Assembly: GCA_019639135.1 (NCBI GenBank)
Contig: JAHBSL010000009.1
Location: forward strand, 84,715 to 148,714
Direction of reading: 5' to 3'
Length of the DNA: 64,000 nucleotides
Source of the DNA: Acidobacteriota bacterium
Lineage (GTDB): Bacteria; Acidobacteriota; Blastocatellia; Pyrinomonadales; Pyrinomonadaceae
Shown here: piece by piece, positions 28,049-37,653 of the stretch
Position numbering within the stretch: the stretch's first letter is position 1
Layout: each line of letters opens with the position of its first letter
Position numbers and translations under genes: made by a program
Notes under the pieces: generated by a model
The model's input: the letters and a program-made list of their open reading frames with translations, nothing else
The model's database searches: none
What the model was told of the DNA's origin: nothing

Positions 28049-28467
28049 TGGATCCCCTCCTTTTGGAGTCAGGTTCGAAGTCTCAGGGTGACAACCGGCC
28101 GCAGTAGTGCTGAAAAAGATTTCGTTTCCGCGGACTGCTCGGAGTAGTAACCCACCATCGAGAGTGACATTCGATCCGCCCGTAGTTCACTGAAACAATG
28201 GGTTTGTCCGCAGCGGTCAGCAGTGACTGCTGGTCGGCCCCGACAAAGACGCTAGGGACGCTTCGTCTACAGCTATACCTTCGTGACGAGTGCGGAAATG
28301 GTTTTTTGCGGTCAAAAAATAACTTTTTGAACGATATTCTCCATCTGAATAAAACCTGAATGAGATATTGACATCGAATGAGGCTCTTATCCAAGTAAAG
28401 TCGCGCGGCATCATATATTGGAGGACAAACAAGCGGCTGACATTTCGGGGAAGGGACGGATGCGGCA
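28049..28467. other. Gene-free boundary between cargo and element core genes
   Basis: No coding sequence is supported over these 419 bases. The region holds a 15-base odd palindrome CAGCAGT-G-ACTGCTG at 28218-28232, a TTTTTTG-CGGT-CAAAAAA hairpin at 28302-28319, a TTGACA hexamer at 28368-28373 without a good -10, and the motif AAACAAGCGGCTGACA at 28427-28442. It separates the GMC/phosphoesterase genes from the element's replication-type genes, so promoters of both sides probably lie here. Confidence 0.4.
28427..28442 (+). repeat. AAACAAGCGG motif, copy 1 of 3
   Basis: AAACAAGCGGCTGACA lies 26 bases before the ATG of the DUF3854 gene. Near-identical copies at 29610-29625 and 42500-42515 also precede element genes. 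Confidence 0.4.
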
Positions 28468-29601
28468 ATGACCGGGACAGGATACAGACGCGTGTCTAAA
28501 AAGCGTCCATGCAGTATTTGCGGGAAGCCGGATTGGTGCAGTACGACCACAACGGAAACGATATCATTCTGCGCCCGATCCACTCTAAATGCCGATCGGG
28601 TCAGCCGGCAGGGCTGGGGAGTGTTTTACAATCGGGATTCCGGTTTCGATTTCAACTTCAATTTCAACCGAACCTTCTACGAATCTTCAAAACAGAAGAA
28701 AACCCGGGTTTCAAAACTTATCGCCCCGCCCGAGGTCCGAGATAGGGTCTATCGAAAGCTCATCGAATTGTCACCTGCATCCTCCAATTACGAGATCGTG
28801 AATGGACGAGGCGGTCTGTCGACGCGAGGGATACATAACTACTCACAGTACGGAAGCCTTCCGAGAACAGCGAATGAAAGAAACGTACTGGTTGACCGTC
28901 TTATTGAAGTGCTCGCGAAAGAAGGAAATGGAAAACAGCTATCATTCGCCGGAATACCGGGTTTCTGGAGAGATACAAGGAGCAAACTGCGTCTCTGGAG
29001 TGAGCAGGATTCGTTCGATGACTTAATGCTGATCCCGTTTGTCGGACCTGACGGATTAATAAGGGGCTGCCAGATACGGTTCATGCGCTATGTCCCGAAT
29101 AAGTCCGGGCGTTACGTGTGGCTTTCCTCGTCAAAAGAGCGAACCGGCTGCGGTCCGGGGGCTCCTTTGCATCACGCCAATCCTGGTTCACGGTTAGACA
29201 AACCCGTTCTGGTCACGGAAGGAGCACTGAAAGCCGCGATCGCGCAAAAGTTCCTGACCGACAGATACGTCGTTGGAAACAGCGGTGTCGCAACTGCGCA
29301 TCACGATATCGTGAAAACCGCTAGGAGCCGAACGCTTGAGATCGCATTCGACAATGACAGTTTCACCAACCCGCACGTAGCACGCGCTCTAGCGGCGTTA
29401 GTTCGGCTTCGCTGCTCGGATCAGAGTTCCTTCGCGTATAACGAAGATGTTCGGATCGTAACTTGGGACAAACGTATAAAGGGCCTGGACGATGCACTGC
29501 TCACCTGTGCTCCCCTGAAATATCTAACCGTAGCCGAATGGCTCAAATCTCTAACACCCGAATGTCTGGAACAGGCGAGTGGTCAATTATCTTTCGCCTA
29601 G
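28468..29601 (+). CDS. DUF3854-type zinc-ribbon/TOPRIM primase-like protein
   Basis: A 377-aa protein. It starts with a Cys cluster fitting a zinc ribbon (Cys15, Cys18, Cys24, Cys35). The central part resembles the DUF3854 region, followed by a TOPRIM-like strand set (PVLVTEGALKAAIAQKF near residues 249-265, and EIAFDNDSF later, giving the Glu and Asp-x-Asp of TOPRIM). Such proteins occur in phages, plasmids and ICEs and are thought to be primases. It heads the run to 34678 with the methyltransferase and Strawberry-notch helicase. Function in element replication is inferred. Confidence 0.65.
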   Translation: MTGTGYRRVSKKRPCSICGKPDWCSTTTTETISFCARSTLNADRVSRQGWGVFYNRDSGFDFNFNFNRTFYESSKQKKTRVSKLIAPPEVRDRVYRKLIELSPASSNYEIVNGRGGLSTRGIHNYSQYGSLPRTANERNVLVDRLIEVLAKEGNGKQLSFAGIPGFWRDTRSKLRLWSEQDSFDDLMLIPFVGPDGLIRGCQIRFMRYVPNKSGRYVWLSSSKERTGCGPGAPLHHANPGSRLDKPVLVTEGALKAAIAQKFLTDRYVVGNSGVATAHHDIVKTARSRTLEIAFDNDSFTNPHVARALAALVRLRCSDQSSFAYNEDVRIVTWDKRIKGLDDALLTCAPLKYLTVAEWLKSLTPECLEQASGQLSFA

Positions 29602-29604
29602 AGA

Positions 29605-30591
29605 GTGGGAAACAAGCGGCTGGCAGAAAGTATGATAGGTCAGTCTGACGAACCCCCGAGCATTCCTTTAGACCTGATTGAACGGATCGCCACGATCATC
29701 GATTCCGGGACACAGCTAAATAATTGTGAGCTGCTGACAATTTGTCGCGACTGGGGGATAGATGGTCTAGCGACCGATCCGCACCTGTGTCATGAGATCT
29801 GCGAAACGGCGCTTAACTACCTCATAGCGACGAAATACGGGAAACAACTTTTGTCTTCAGAAGATCCCCGCCGAGGGGGCATCGAAGTTCTAAGATCGCT
29901 GCAACTGTGTCTCCCTACCCAATCGTGGCGAAGCGCAACCCAGGTCACCTATCAACAGTTTTCCACGCCGGCACCCATCGCATACCTTGCGGCATACCTA
30001 ACGAATTTAAGCGGCAGCGACAGCGTGCTTGAACCGTCGTGCGGCACGGGCAGTCTTGCCGTTTGGGCGCGGGCGTCCGGAGCGACTGTGGTCACGAATG
30101 AGATAGATCCGAGGAGACGGCAGCTTGCCGGGCTCATCGGTTTCGACCCGACCGGTCATGACGCGGAATTCATCGATGACTTTGTGCCGGAGAGCATTGT
30201 CCCGAACATTGTATTGATGAATCCACCATTCTCCTCTAGCGGCGGCCGAGTGGAGCGGAACGGGAATAAGTTCGGGTTTCGGCATGTCGAGTCTGCCCTT
30301 CGGCGTCTAGCAACCGGAGGCCGGTTCGCCGTCATCCTCGGCGAAGGAGGATCACCCGGAACTCGTACGGGGAAGCGGTTCTGGGATTCAATTTCGCCCG
30401 AGATTCGAGTTACGAGATCCATAAGTCTTCCCGGCCGGGAATTTTACCGCAACGGAACAACGGTGGGCGTAACTTTGATCCTCGGTCGTAAATCTGCAGC
30501 CGATCAGCCGGAAGGCCATGTCCAGTGTAGCCCCGGGCTACTGAGCTTCGACAACATCGAAGCAGCCTTCGAGACGATCAAATCCAAATAG
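29605..30591 (+). CDS. Class I adenine-N6 DNA methyltransferase-like protein
   Basis: From a GTG at 29605, 3 bases after the previous stop; ATG 29632 (residue 10) is an alternative and follows the repeated AAACAAGCGG motif. The SAM-binding motif EPSCGTG is at 143-149 and the catalytic NPPF at 206-209, the signature of adenine-N6 methylation. In many mobile elements this domain is fused to or encoded beside a Strawberry-notch helicase, as here. No restriction nuclease is adjacent, so it is probably a solitary, element-protecting or regulatory enzyme. Confidence 0.8.
   Translation: MGNKRLAESMIGQSDEPPSIPLDLIERIATIIDSGTQLNNCELLTICRDWGIDGLATDPHLCHEICETALNYLIATKYGKQLLSSEDPRRGGIEVLRSLQLCLPTQSWRSATQVTYQQFSTPAPIAYLAAYLTNLSGSDSVLEPSCGTGSLAVWARASGATVVTNEIDPRRRQLAGLIGFDPTGHDAEFIDDFVPESIVPNIVLMNPPFSSSGGRVERNGNKFGFRHVESALRRLATGGRFAVILGEGGSPGTRTGKRFWDSISPEIRVTRSISLPGREFYRNGTTVGVTLILGRKSAADQPEGHVQCSPGLLSFDNIEAAFETIKSK
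29610..29625 (+). repeat. AAACAAGCGG motif, copy 2 of 3
   Basis: AAACAAGCGGCTGGCA ends 6 bases before ATG 29632, the alternative start of the methyltransferase. Fifteen of sixteen bases match copy 1. Confidence 0.4.
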
Positions 30592-30593
30592 AG

Positions 30594-31292
30594 ATGAACT
30601 ACCAGCAACTTCATGAAGCCGTCAGAAACGGCTCGATCGTCGGCGCCGTAGATACCGACGGCAACAAAGATCGATTCTTTATTTCGGATGGCGGCAGCTT
30701 GTGCCGATTCAAACCACGCAGCAGCCGACGCGGTTACTGCGTGTACGAATCGGATCTTGCTCGCTACTCGCAATTCATACCTTCCAAGCCTCCGCAGACC
30801 GGCGAAGAGAGACTTCGCAAAGAATACCGACTCATCGAAAAGTACAAGCGGATGGCGGGCGAGGCGAGCTTTACAAATCCATTCCTCCGCGACTGTCTTG
30901 CACTTCCGGATCTCGAAGCGTGGAGAACTGATCTTGTCGAGGCGAATTCCTGGGAAATGGATAAAGAACCACGCCCGAAGACTCTGTATGAACTCCACAT
31001 TACGACCGGGACCAATATCGACGGAAAGGTGATCTCGCTGAACCGGATCGCTAAAAAGTATCCGCGCGAGATCGAACGGCTTCGTGAATCCATCCGGAAC
31101 AGGTCAGGGGGGACGTTCATCACGGGCCGCTGGGCGAAGTTCGCCGGGTACGACATATCGATCGAAACCGATTTTGACACCGTAACCGGAGACTTTCGCG
31201 GCTTCTTATCGCTGGAATATGCGGGCTGCGGCAATGGATACTATTACCTGCTCATTAACGACGAAAACTTCATCGGCGACGACGTTGATTGA
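30594..31292 (+). CDS. Conserved-context hypothetical protein between methyltransferase and helicase
   Basis: A 232-aa soluble protein, not recognised. It starts 2 bases after the methyltransferase and its stop overlaps the TTG of the helicase (TTGA), so it belongs to the same transcript. It has a charged N-terminal half, a helical middle (about 75-125) and a C-terminal stretch rich in Tyr, Gly and Asn (SLEYAGCGNGYYYLL). No nuclease, helicase or DNA-binding motif is visible. A role in element replication or transfer is suggested by the neighbours only. Confidence 0.6.
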   Translation: MNYQQLHEAVRNGSIVGAVDTDGNKDRFFISDGGSLCRFKPRSSRRGYCVYESDLARYSQFIPSKPPQTGEERLRKEYRLIEKYKRMAGEASFTNPFLRDCLALPDLEAWRTDLVEANSWEMDKEPRPKTLYELHITTGTNIDGKVISLNRIAKKYPREIERLRESIRNRSGGTFITGRWAKFAGYDISIETDFDTVTGDFRGFLSLEYAGCGNGYYYLLINDENFIGDDVD

Positions 31293-34200
31293 ACGCGCGA
31301 AGAGAGGCAATCTACCGACCTTCAAATTCAACCCCCCGACCGACCAATAAAATGTTATCAAGCTACCAGCAATCGGCGGACACAACTGCGCCGTTTTCGG
31401 CAACAGCGGCGGCCACTGTGCCCGTGGAGGCGAGCGATCCTGATACCACTGATCAGATCCAAGCATACGCACCTCGATTCGTTGTTGGTGGAGCCGCACA
31501 TCCCGGCGTCATAGTCGAACCGCCCGGCCTTGCGAACGTAGAACCGCCTCCGATCACTTATCGTCCGTGTTTGCCGAAAGAGTTATCCGAAACGGGCAAA
31601 CTCTCCGCGATGCAGCTTGAGAGGATCATCTACGCGGGGCAGGCTCACGGGCAGAGCCTTGCGGACGGATCGCGTGCCGGCATCAGTATCGGAGACGGAA
31701 CCGGAACGGGTAAGACCGCGACCCTTGCCGGAATAATTCTCGATAACTGGTTTCAAGGCAGAAGGCGTGCCGTCTGGTTCTCGGTCAAGGCCGACCTGAT
31801 CGAGGCCGTATCCGACGAATTTGCGAGGCTTGGTCTGACTCCGCCGATAAAGCTCATAAACGACTATCCGACCGATGGCGAGATCGACATTGGCGATGGA
31901 ATAGTTTTCTGCACATATCGCTCTCTGATCGCCCGCTCAAGATCAGGCAATCGGCGAATTGACCAACTGATCCGCTGGCTCGGAACCGAAGGAGTGGTGA
32001 TCTTCGACGAGGGTCACAAGGCTAAATATGCATTTGCCGACGATCGAGGAAAATCGACGCAGACCGGCGCCGCGGTGCTCGAGATACAGGATCCGGAGAA
32101 GTACCCCGATTTCAGGGTTGTCTATTCTTCCGCCACCTCCGCGGGAGAAGTAAGGCATCTCGCATATATGTCTAGGCTTGGCCTTTGGGGTGAGGGGACG
32201 AACTTCCCCTTGGGGTTCGAGCAATTCGCGGAGGAGATCGAATCGGGCGGAGTCGGTGCCTTGGAAATGGTCTGCCGCGACCTGAAAGCTATGGGCCGGT
32301 ACTTGTGCGGGAATCTAAGCATGGCCACCGATCCGGAGTCCGGCCTTGCGGTTGAGTTTAGAGAGGTGACTCACTGGCTCACTCCAGCCCAACGGACGAT
32401 GTACGACAACATGGCTCAAGGCTGGCAGGAGGTCTTCCGGAATATACATCGGGCATTGGATCTCACGAACTCCGGCAAGGCGACGCGAGCCCAAGCGGTT
32501 AATCAATTCTGGGCCGAACATCAGCGATGTTTCCGGAACCTAATAACGGCCTTCAAGGTGCCGACCCTCATCCGGGAGATCGAAGACGCTCTCGGAAGAA
32601 AGGAGTCCGTCGTCGTTTCGATAACCGGCACAGGCGAAAGCCAGACAAAGAAACAGATCGAGCGTGCGGCCGATCAGGACGAGGCGATCGACAGCCTGGA
32701 TTTTAGCCCACGCGAAACCTTGACCCGGCTCGTCGCCCACTGTTTTCCGACTGCCTGCTTTCAGGAACGCACCAATCCATACAGCGGAACGATCGAATAT
32801 ATTCCAGTTCTTGACGCCCAGGGAAACCAGGTCGAGAGCCGAGCGGCCTTGCAGTTAAGGACTGAGTTGCTGGATAAACTCTCGGTCCTCGAAGTTCCTG
32901 AGCACCCGCTCGATCAACTCGCCAATTACTTCGGCGTGGAGAACGTAGCGGAGATGACCGGGCGGAAGAAGCGTCTCATCCGAACGGCCAACGGAACTCT
33001 CGAATATCGTCCCCGCCAGCTTCCGGGCGTTCCGTCGAAGCTCATCAATCTTCACGAGAAGAACGCATTCCAGAACGGCGACAAACGGATCGCGATCATG
33101 TCGGAAGTTGCATCAACCGGCGACAGCCTTCATGCCGGAAAACAGGTCGGCAACAAGCAAAGGCGTCTCCACATCGCCGCCGAACTGAAATGGTCGGCGG
33201 ACAAGCAGATCCAGGACTTCGGACGAACTCATCGGACGGGACAAGTCTTTCCGCCAGTTTATCTGCTCGTGTTTACAGAACTGGGAGGAGAAAAGCGGTT
33301 CTCGGCGACGATCGCCCGCAGGCTCGGGAACATGGGAGCCCTTACAAAGGGCGACAGAAAGGCGGAGAAGGCAGGCAATCTCGACAAGTACAATCTCGAA
33401 TCGAAGGAAGGCCGCTCGGCGTTGAATGTTGTGCTAACCGGCATTATGCGTGGCGTCGAGATCGAAGGGATCGAAGATCCGAAACAGGCTTTGCGGGATA
33501 TGGGGCTTGTCCGAAATACCGATGACGGCGAAGTGGTTCCGGATAGCGAGAAGACCAATATCCCACGTTTCCTCAATAGACTCCTTTCCCTGGAAGTGGA
33601 CCGGCAGAATGCCTTGTTCGATCATTTCTACGCAACGTTCCTTGAGACTCTGGAATACCTGAAACAGAACGGAAAGCTCGATGACGGCATGGAGGATTTG
33701 AAAGCCCTGTCGGTGGAGATTGCGGAACCGCCGCAGGTACTCCACTCCGATGCTCTTACGTCCGCTAAGACGGTCTATTACAAGCTCAACCTGAAAGTAG
33801 CCACAAAACCCGCGAGATACTCAGAGCTGTCCGAAACCGGTGTCCATCAGTTCTTTCAGGATCGGCGTGACGGTTCGTTTGTCGCGGTTCGCAGAACGCT
33901 TTCACACACCGATCCCGAAACGGGCGAGAGATACCAGATGTTCTCGATCTCGAAACCGGACGGCCGGAATATTTCATATATTCGAGAGAGTGAACTGAAC
34001 CAGAAATTTCGCATAGTCCCAAAAACAAAGGCGGAGAAATGGTGGCTGGCTGAGGAGAGAAAGATTCCTTCTTTTGAAGAAAAAACCGTACATTTGCTCA
34101 GCGGTGCTTTGCTTCCGATATGGAAATATCTCAAGACTCTCAGCAAGGATGCTCTCAATATCGTTCGAACGACTACCGATGATGGCACGAGGCTCGTCGG

Positions 34201-34678
34201 TGTGAAGATATCCGAAGAATGGCTTCGTGACCTTTTCCGCCACTTCGGGTTGCGATCTGATATTCCGTCAACCGCTCCGGAAGTGCTTCGCATAGTCGAT
34301 TTCGAGAACAACACCGTGCATCTCACCGGGGATATCCGGATAAAAACGACTCGGTTTCAGGGACGCCTCCTTACAGAAGTCTGCCCTTCCACGTTCGAGC
34401 AGATCCGCGAACTTCGCGGGATGGGGCTCGTCAATATCGTTCAGAACGGAAAGCAGCGGTTCTTCCTGCCCGAACTGTCGCCGCATATTTATCTCGAACC
34501 GGTCCTGGCTCTTTATCCTCCAATATCAACCGATATCGACTTCCTGCCGGAATTAAAGCCTGAGTTCCAGGCTCTTAAGAACGAGGCGCCTATAAGTCTG
34601 CCCCAGTGGCTATCTGCACCCGATCCGGGAGACGTAAGCGAACTGCAAATATTCGAGGAGACGCTGTTTTTGAGTTGA
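31289..34678 (+). CDS. Strawberry-notch-like SF2 helicase
   Basis: A 1129-aa protein from a TTG overlapping the previous stop; ATG 31352 (residue 22) is an alternative. The helicase core shows the Q-motif region (LSAMQLERIIYAGQAHG), Walker A GDGTGTGKT (135-143), DEGH (240-243) and the C-terminal motif with QIQDFGRTHRTGQ (near 640-655), an SNF2/Strawberry-notch hallmark. This bacterial family is typical of large plasmids, phages and ICEs, usually with an adenine methyltransferase domain, here encoded separately two genes upstream. The C-terminal 400 residues have no recognised domain. Confidence 0.85.
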   Translation: MNARREAIYRPSNSTPRPTNKMLSSYQQSADTTAPFSATAAATVPVEASDPDTTDQIQAYAPRFVVGGAAHPGVIVEPPGLANVEPPPITYRPCLPKELSETGKLSAMQLERIIYAGQAHGQSLADGSRAGISIGDGTGTGKTATLAGIILDNWFQGRRRAVWFSVKADLIEAVSDEFARLGLTPPIKLINDYPTDGEIDIGDGIVFCTYRSLIARSRSGNRRIDQLIRWLGTEGVVIFDEGHKAKYAFADDRGKSTQTGAAVLEIQDPEKYPDFRVVYSSATSAGEVRHLAYMSRLGLWGEGTNFPLGFEQFAEEIESGGVGALEMVCRDLKAMGRYLCGNLSMATDPESGLAVEFREVTHWLTPAQRTMYDNMAQGWQEVFRNIHRALDLTNSGKATRAQAVNQFWAEHQRCFRNLITAFKVPTLIREIEDALGRKESVVVSITGTGESQTKKQIERAADQDEAIDSLDFSPRETLTRLVAHCFPTACFQERTNPYSGTIEYIPVLDAQGNQVESRAALQLRTELLDKLSVLEVPEHPLDQLANYFGVENVAEMTGRKKRLIRTANGTLEYRPRQLPGVPSKLINLHEKNAFQNGDKRIAIMSEVASTGDSLHAGKQVGNKQRRLHIAAELKWSADKQIQDFGRTHRTGQVFPPVYLLVFTELGGEKRFSATIARRLGNMGALTKGDRKAEKAGNLDKYNLESKEGRSALNVVLTGIMRGVEIEGIEDPKQALRDMGLVRNTDDGEVVPDSEKTNIPRFLNRLLSLEVDRQNALFDHFYATFLETLEYLKQNGKLDDGMEDLKALSVEIAEPPQVLHSDALTSAKTVYYKLNLKVATKPARYSELSETGVHQFFQDRRDGSFVAVRRTLSHTDPETGERYQMFSISKPDGRNISYIRESELNQKFRIVPKTKAEKWWLAEERKIPSFEEKTVHLLSGALLPIWKYLKTLSKDALNIVRTTTDDGTRLVGVKISEEWLRDLFRHFGLRSDIPSTAPEVLRIVDFENNTVHLTGDIRIKTTRFQGRLLTEVCPSTFEQIRELRGMGLVNIVQNGKQRFFLPELSPHIYLEPVLALYPPISTDIDFLPELKPEFQALKNEAPISLPQWLSAPDPGDVSELQIFEETLFLS

Positions 34679-34795
34679 GGCGATGAAGAGGGGAGCTAGG
34701 TGTCCTCAATATCTTCCTGCAGAAGATCCATATAGCGGTCGCGAACGAATAGCCGATCTTGCCTTTTTTCTCAGCCTCATTGAACGGGAAAGAAA

Positions 34796-34845
34796 TTTTC
34801 TTAGTGAAATGCTCTAAGAAAAGATGGCACGTAATTCTTTCTTAG
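34796..34845. promoter_or_regulatory. Three TTTCTTAG motifs forming a 9-bp dyad plus one direct copy
   Basis: TTTTCTTAG (34796-34804) and CTAAGAAAA (34814-34822) are a perfect 9-bp inverted repeat with a 9-base spacer; TTTCTTAG recurs at 34838-34845. It may be an operator or a factor-independent terminator of the helicase transcript, though no U-run follows. Confidence 0.4.
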
Positions 34846-35067
34846 TAAACGGCGCCGAATTGCATTTTTAGCTAGTCGATTTTTTAGAAATTGTGCCTGC
34901 GGTTCAACCCCGCCCATGCCTCGGCGTGAATATTGAGGTCCAGAAAGCCGTTCGTCAAATAAATCGTAGAAAATTGGTTTTAGAAAGTAACCTCTCCGTC
35001 TAATGCGGGTTTTTAGTTATGTAGGGTGAATATCGGAATGGTATCGCAGGTTCGTCCGGCACGGGAG

Positions 35068-35081
35068 AATCACCGGTGATT
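35068..35081. promoter_or_regulatory. 14-bp perfect palindrome before the AAA regulator
   Basis: AATCACCGGTGATT is an exact dyad 49 bases upstream of ATG 35131, a good place for an operator. Its 10-base centre TCACCGGTGA also occurs at 58211-58220 beside the tRNA fragment. Confidence 0.4.
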
Positions 35082-35130
35082 TACCTCAATTGAAATAATC
35101 TATCGACGTTTTTACGAGGAGATCCGCCTT

Positions 35131-36201
35131 ATGAACAATCAGGATGCTGTCGCCAACACCGACACAGGGTCGTTGATCTTGGAGGAAAAGATAGCGCTTT
35201 ACGCCCGAGTACCGCATTACGTGCTGATCACCGGCGAGAGGGGAACCGGCAAGACGACGATCGCCCGGAAGCTTCACGAGCAAAGTCCGAGATTCAAACG
35301 GGAGTTCGTAAGCGTCAATTGCGCTAGCTTCACGGCAGAACTTCTCGAATCGGAGCTGTTCGGCTACGAGAAAGGAGCATTTACGGGAGCGAATGCCGCC
35401 AAATCAGGGCTATTCGAGACCGCTGACGGCGGAACTCTCTTCCTCGATGAGGTCGGCGAACTGTCGTTCAGTCTTCAGGCTAAACTGCTAAAGGCTGTCG
35501 AAGAAAAACGCCTCCGGCGTGTTGGTGGCAATCGGGAGCGGGAGATCGACGTAAGAATAATCGCTGCCACTTCCAAAAACCTCCACTCGATGGTTTTTGA
35601 AGGGGGATTTCGGGCGGACCTATTCGACCGTCTCAACATACTGCAACTCGAGACGATCCCGCTTCGGTTCCAGCGGGAGCAGATCCGCGATCTGTTCATC
35701 CGGCAGATGAACGAGGAAAGTGCCGCAGTGGGCAGAGCTTGCCCGTTTGTTATTGACGACGAGGCTCTTGCGAGGGTCGAGTTGCTCGAATGGAGAGGTA
35801 ATTATCGAGAACTCAAAAACTTTGCCTCCCGCCTTGCAGTCCAGGCTTTCGACACTCCTTCGATCACGGAGGATATCGTTCTACATGTCGCCGGGATCGA
35901 CCAAAGCAAAACACAAGTCTCCGACTCCCCGATAGAACCGGGCATTCATCTGAACCGATCGAATCTTGTAACGGTGACGCTGGATGCCGACACGGACGAT
36001 CTTGACAGCGTTTACGTGAAGGCGGCCGCCACGTTCATCGAACACGCACTCAAGAGATCCCGTGGGAACCTGCGTCGTGCCGCCCGTTCAATGGGGACGA
36101 CGCATTCGACACTTTCGCGGATATTGAAGAAGCACAAAGAAAGTGTCGCGACCAGCCCTTATGCTCCATCAGAGCAGTCGGCCTATTCCGCAGCCGCGTA
36201 A
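35131..36201 (+). CDS. Sigma-54-type AAA+ transcription activator without receiver domain
   Basis: A 356-aa protein behind GAGGAG. It is an NtrC-like AAA+ domain almost from the start: Walker A GERGTGKT (35-42), the sigma-54-contacting loop GAFTGA (82-87), Walker B with Asp106 and Glu107, then a Fis-like helix-turn-helix near 315-345 ([20 protein letters not shown]). No sensory N-terminal domain is seen, only about 20 residues before the ATPase, as in PspF. It lies before the PRTRC operon and probably controls element genes with sigma-54; no fully matching -24/-12 promoter was found near it. Confidence 0.88.
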   Translation: MNNQDAVANTDTGSLILEEKIALYARVPHYVLITGERGTGKTTIARKLHEQSPRFKREFVSVNCASFTAELLESELFGYEKGAFTGANAAKSGLFETADGGTLFLDEVGELSFSLQAKLLKAVEEKRLRRVGGNREREIDVRIIAATSKNLHSMVFEGGFRADLFDRLNILQLETIPLRFQREQIRDLFIRQMNEESAAVGRACPFVIDDEALARVELLEWRGNYRELKNFASRLAVQAFDTPSITEDIVLHVAGIDQSKTQVSDSPIEPGIHLNRSNLVTVTLDADTDDLDSVYVKAAATFIEHALKRSRGNLRRAARSMGTTHSTLSRILKKHKESVATSPYAPSEQSAYSAAA

Positions 36202-36233
36202 CATTTCCGGCACCACCCGAACCTTACTAAAAC

Positions 36234-36288
36234 CTGTCTATGATCTGTCGCTGTCTTGGCTTTATAGACATCCGCGGATCATAGACAG
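36234..36288. promoter_or_regulatory. 12-bp perfect inverted repeat before the PRTRC operon
   Basis: CTGTCTATGATC (36234-36245) and GATCATAGACAG (36277-36288) are exact inverted copies 31 bases apart. Further TGTC and GACA words lie in the loop. The site is between the AAA regulator's stop and the first PRTRC gene, so it could be an operator of the PRTRC operon, a partition or replication site, or a weak terminator. Confidence 0.45.
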
Positions 36289-36447
36289 TTTTACGCTTGC
36301 CTGATTTTCGCGGATCTGCCCGATATCTCTGCCTCCTTCCCTTCGAGATGAAGTGAGAAAACGATCCACTCACTCATCAAGACGCTCGCATTTGGCTTGA
36401 AATTGGAAAAATATGCGGAGGGCAGCAGTGTGGAGTGAACAACGAAT

Positions 36448-37623
36448 ATGGAAATCTTGAACAGCGGTTCGTTCGTACCGCTCGACAACCGGGAAAAGAT
36501 CGACCAGCTTATCTACACTGCCAGAGAACTTGCGACTGAAGTAAGTCGGGCTGAAGGATTCCAGAACAGCGGCCAGACCAATCATCAGCTCGGGCTTGAG
36601 ATGTGGAAGGGGGCAGAGTATGTCTGCCGAGCTCACGAAGAAGCGAATATCCGCAATCTCTTCCTAAGCAAGTTCCTCGAGAGGCTTCGTGAGATCGAAA
36701 AAGAGCGAGCAGTTCAGGCTAAGACAACTCCCAATGTTTATGCAGCGGCGCCCGTTCAACCGGAACCGATTCGACAGCCTTTACCCGCTCCAGTTTCAGT
36801 TCAACCGCCACAGCCGCCGGCACTGCAAACAGTACCGGAACCGCCGTCTCAAACTGAAACACAGGATGAATACCTCGGCGTTATTCCTGCGGATGACCGG
36901 GTGGATGACCAGGCCGAGAATAAGCGATCATCCTATGCTGACGAATGTGTGCCGGAATACGATGCGGATATCGACGCAATCGTGGAAAGGCTCGAGAATG
37001 AACATCCTGACCCGGATGCCGATGGATCGTCCGGACAGCTCGACATGGAACCGGCACAACCCGCGATCACCGAGACAGCCGATGCGCCTGTCAAAGAAAC
37101 AGGAACAGATCATCCGATCACAATCGAGCCAAGTGCTTCAAGTGATGTTGCCGCAAACGAAGGCCAGCCCGACGTTGCGGAATCGGTCGAATCGGAGTCG
37201 ATAGAGTCTGTCGTCCTTGCCGAAAAGGAGCCTTACAATCTTGATGCCTGTACCGTTACGGCTGTCATTCAAATGCTTCCCGAAAATTCTGGCTCACGTA
37301 AATGCATCGTCAGCATGCGGACCCACGATTTTGCACCGATGGTTGCCGTAAGCGAGGCGGGAGCTGGAGAGATCATCCCGCATATTTCCGCTGCGTTGCG
37401 TGACGCCTTGGAGCAGTATCGGATCGATCTTCCCGCAAAGGCCGCCGAGAAATTAAAGAAGGAAAAGCCGGCTTCCAAGAAACAAGCTAGGTCCGGCTCA
37501 AAGTCGGCGAAGGCAACAGCGGTCCAACCAAAGGCAGTTACGAATTCCGAAACGGCCACAGCCACTGCCACGACCACGAGCTCTGAAACGAATCAAAGCC
37601 AGCAGGGGCTTTTCACATCGTAG
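36448..37623 (+). CDS. PRTRC system protein E-like
   Basis: A 391-aa acidic, low-complexity protein. Residues about 1-85 are helical; 95-250 are rich in P, Q, E and D and look disordered. A folded block at about 262-330 (LDACTVTAVIQMLPE, then CIVSMRTHDFAPM and HISAALRDALEQYRIDLPAKAAEKL) resembles the conserved core of PRTRC protein E. The tail is Lys/Ala rich and then Ser/Thr rich. It starts the PRTRC run directly before protein C, the usual order. The assignment is moderate because most of the length is not conserved. Confidence 0.5.
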   Translation: MEILNSGSFVPLDNREKIDQLIYTARELATEVSRAEGFQNSGQTNHQLGLEMWKGAEYVCRAHEEANIRNLFLSKFLERLREIEKERAVQAKTTPNVYAAAPVQPEPIRQPLPAPVSVQPPQPPALQTVPEPPSQTETQDEYLGVIPADDRVDDQAENKRSSYADECVPEYDADIDAIVERLENEHPDPDADGSSGQLDMEPAQPAITETADAPVKETGTDHPITIEPSASSDVAANEGQPDVAESVESESIESVVLAEKEPYNLDACTVTAVIQMLPENSGSRKCIVSMRTHDFAPMVAVSEAGAGEIIPHISAALRDALEQYRIDLPAKAAEKLKKEKPASKKQARSGSKSAKATAVQPKAVTNSETATATATTTSSETNQSQQGLFTS

Positions 37624-37653
37624 GTCCTCAAAGGCTTCCCAGGAGAAACCATT

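Larger units (their letters stand above)
34679..35130. other. Intergenic region upstream of the AAA regulator
   Basis: No gene is supported over these 452 bases. The AT-rich stretch holds the TTTCTTAG repeats and a 14-base palindrome described separately. A T-arm-like sequence at 34899-34913 is not part of a tRNA. Confidence 0.4.

Noticed and set aside
28368..28396. Promoter from TTGACA upstream of the DUF3854 gene
   Set aside because: No acceptable -10 box at 16-18 bp.
34825..34840. Possible sigma-54 promoter starting TGGCAC
   Set aside because: The -24 part matches but the GC of the -12 element is missing at the required distance.
34899..34913. T-arm-like sequence GCGGTTCAACCCCGC
   Set aside because: Loop TTCAACC fits a tRNA T-loop, but no acceptor, anticodon or D-arm partner can be drawn around it and no CCA follows.
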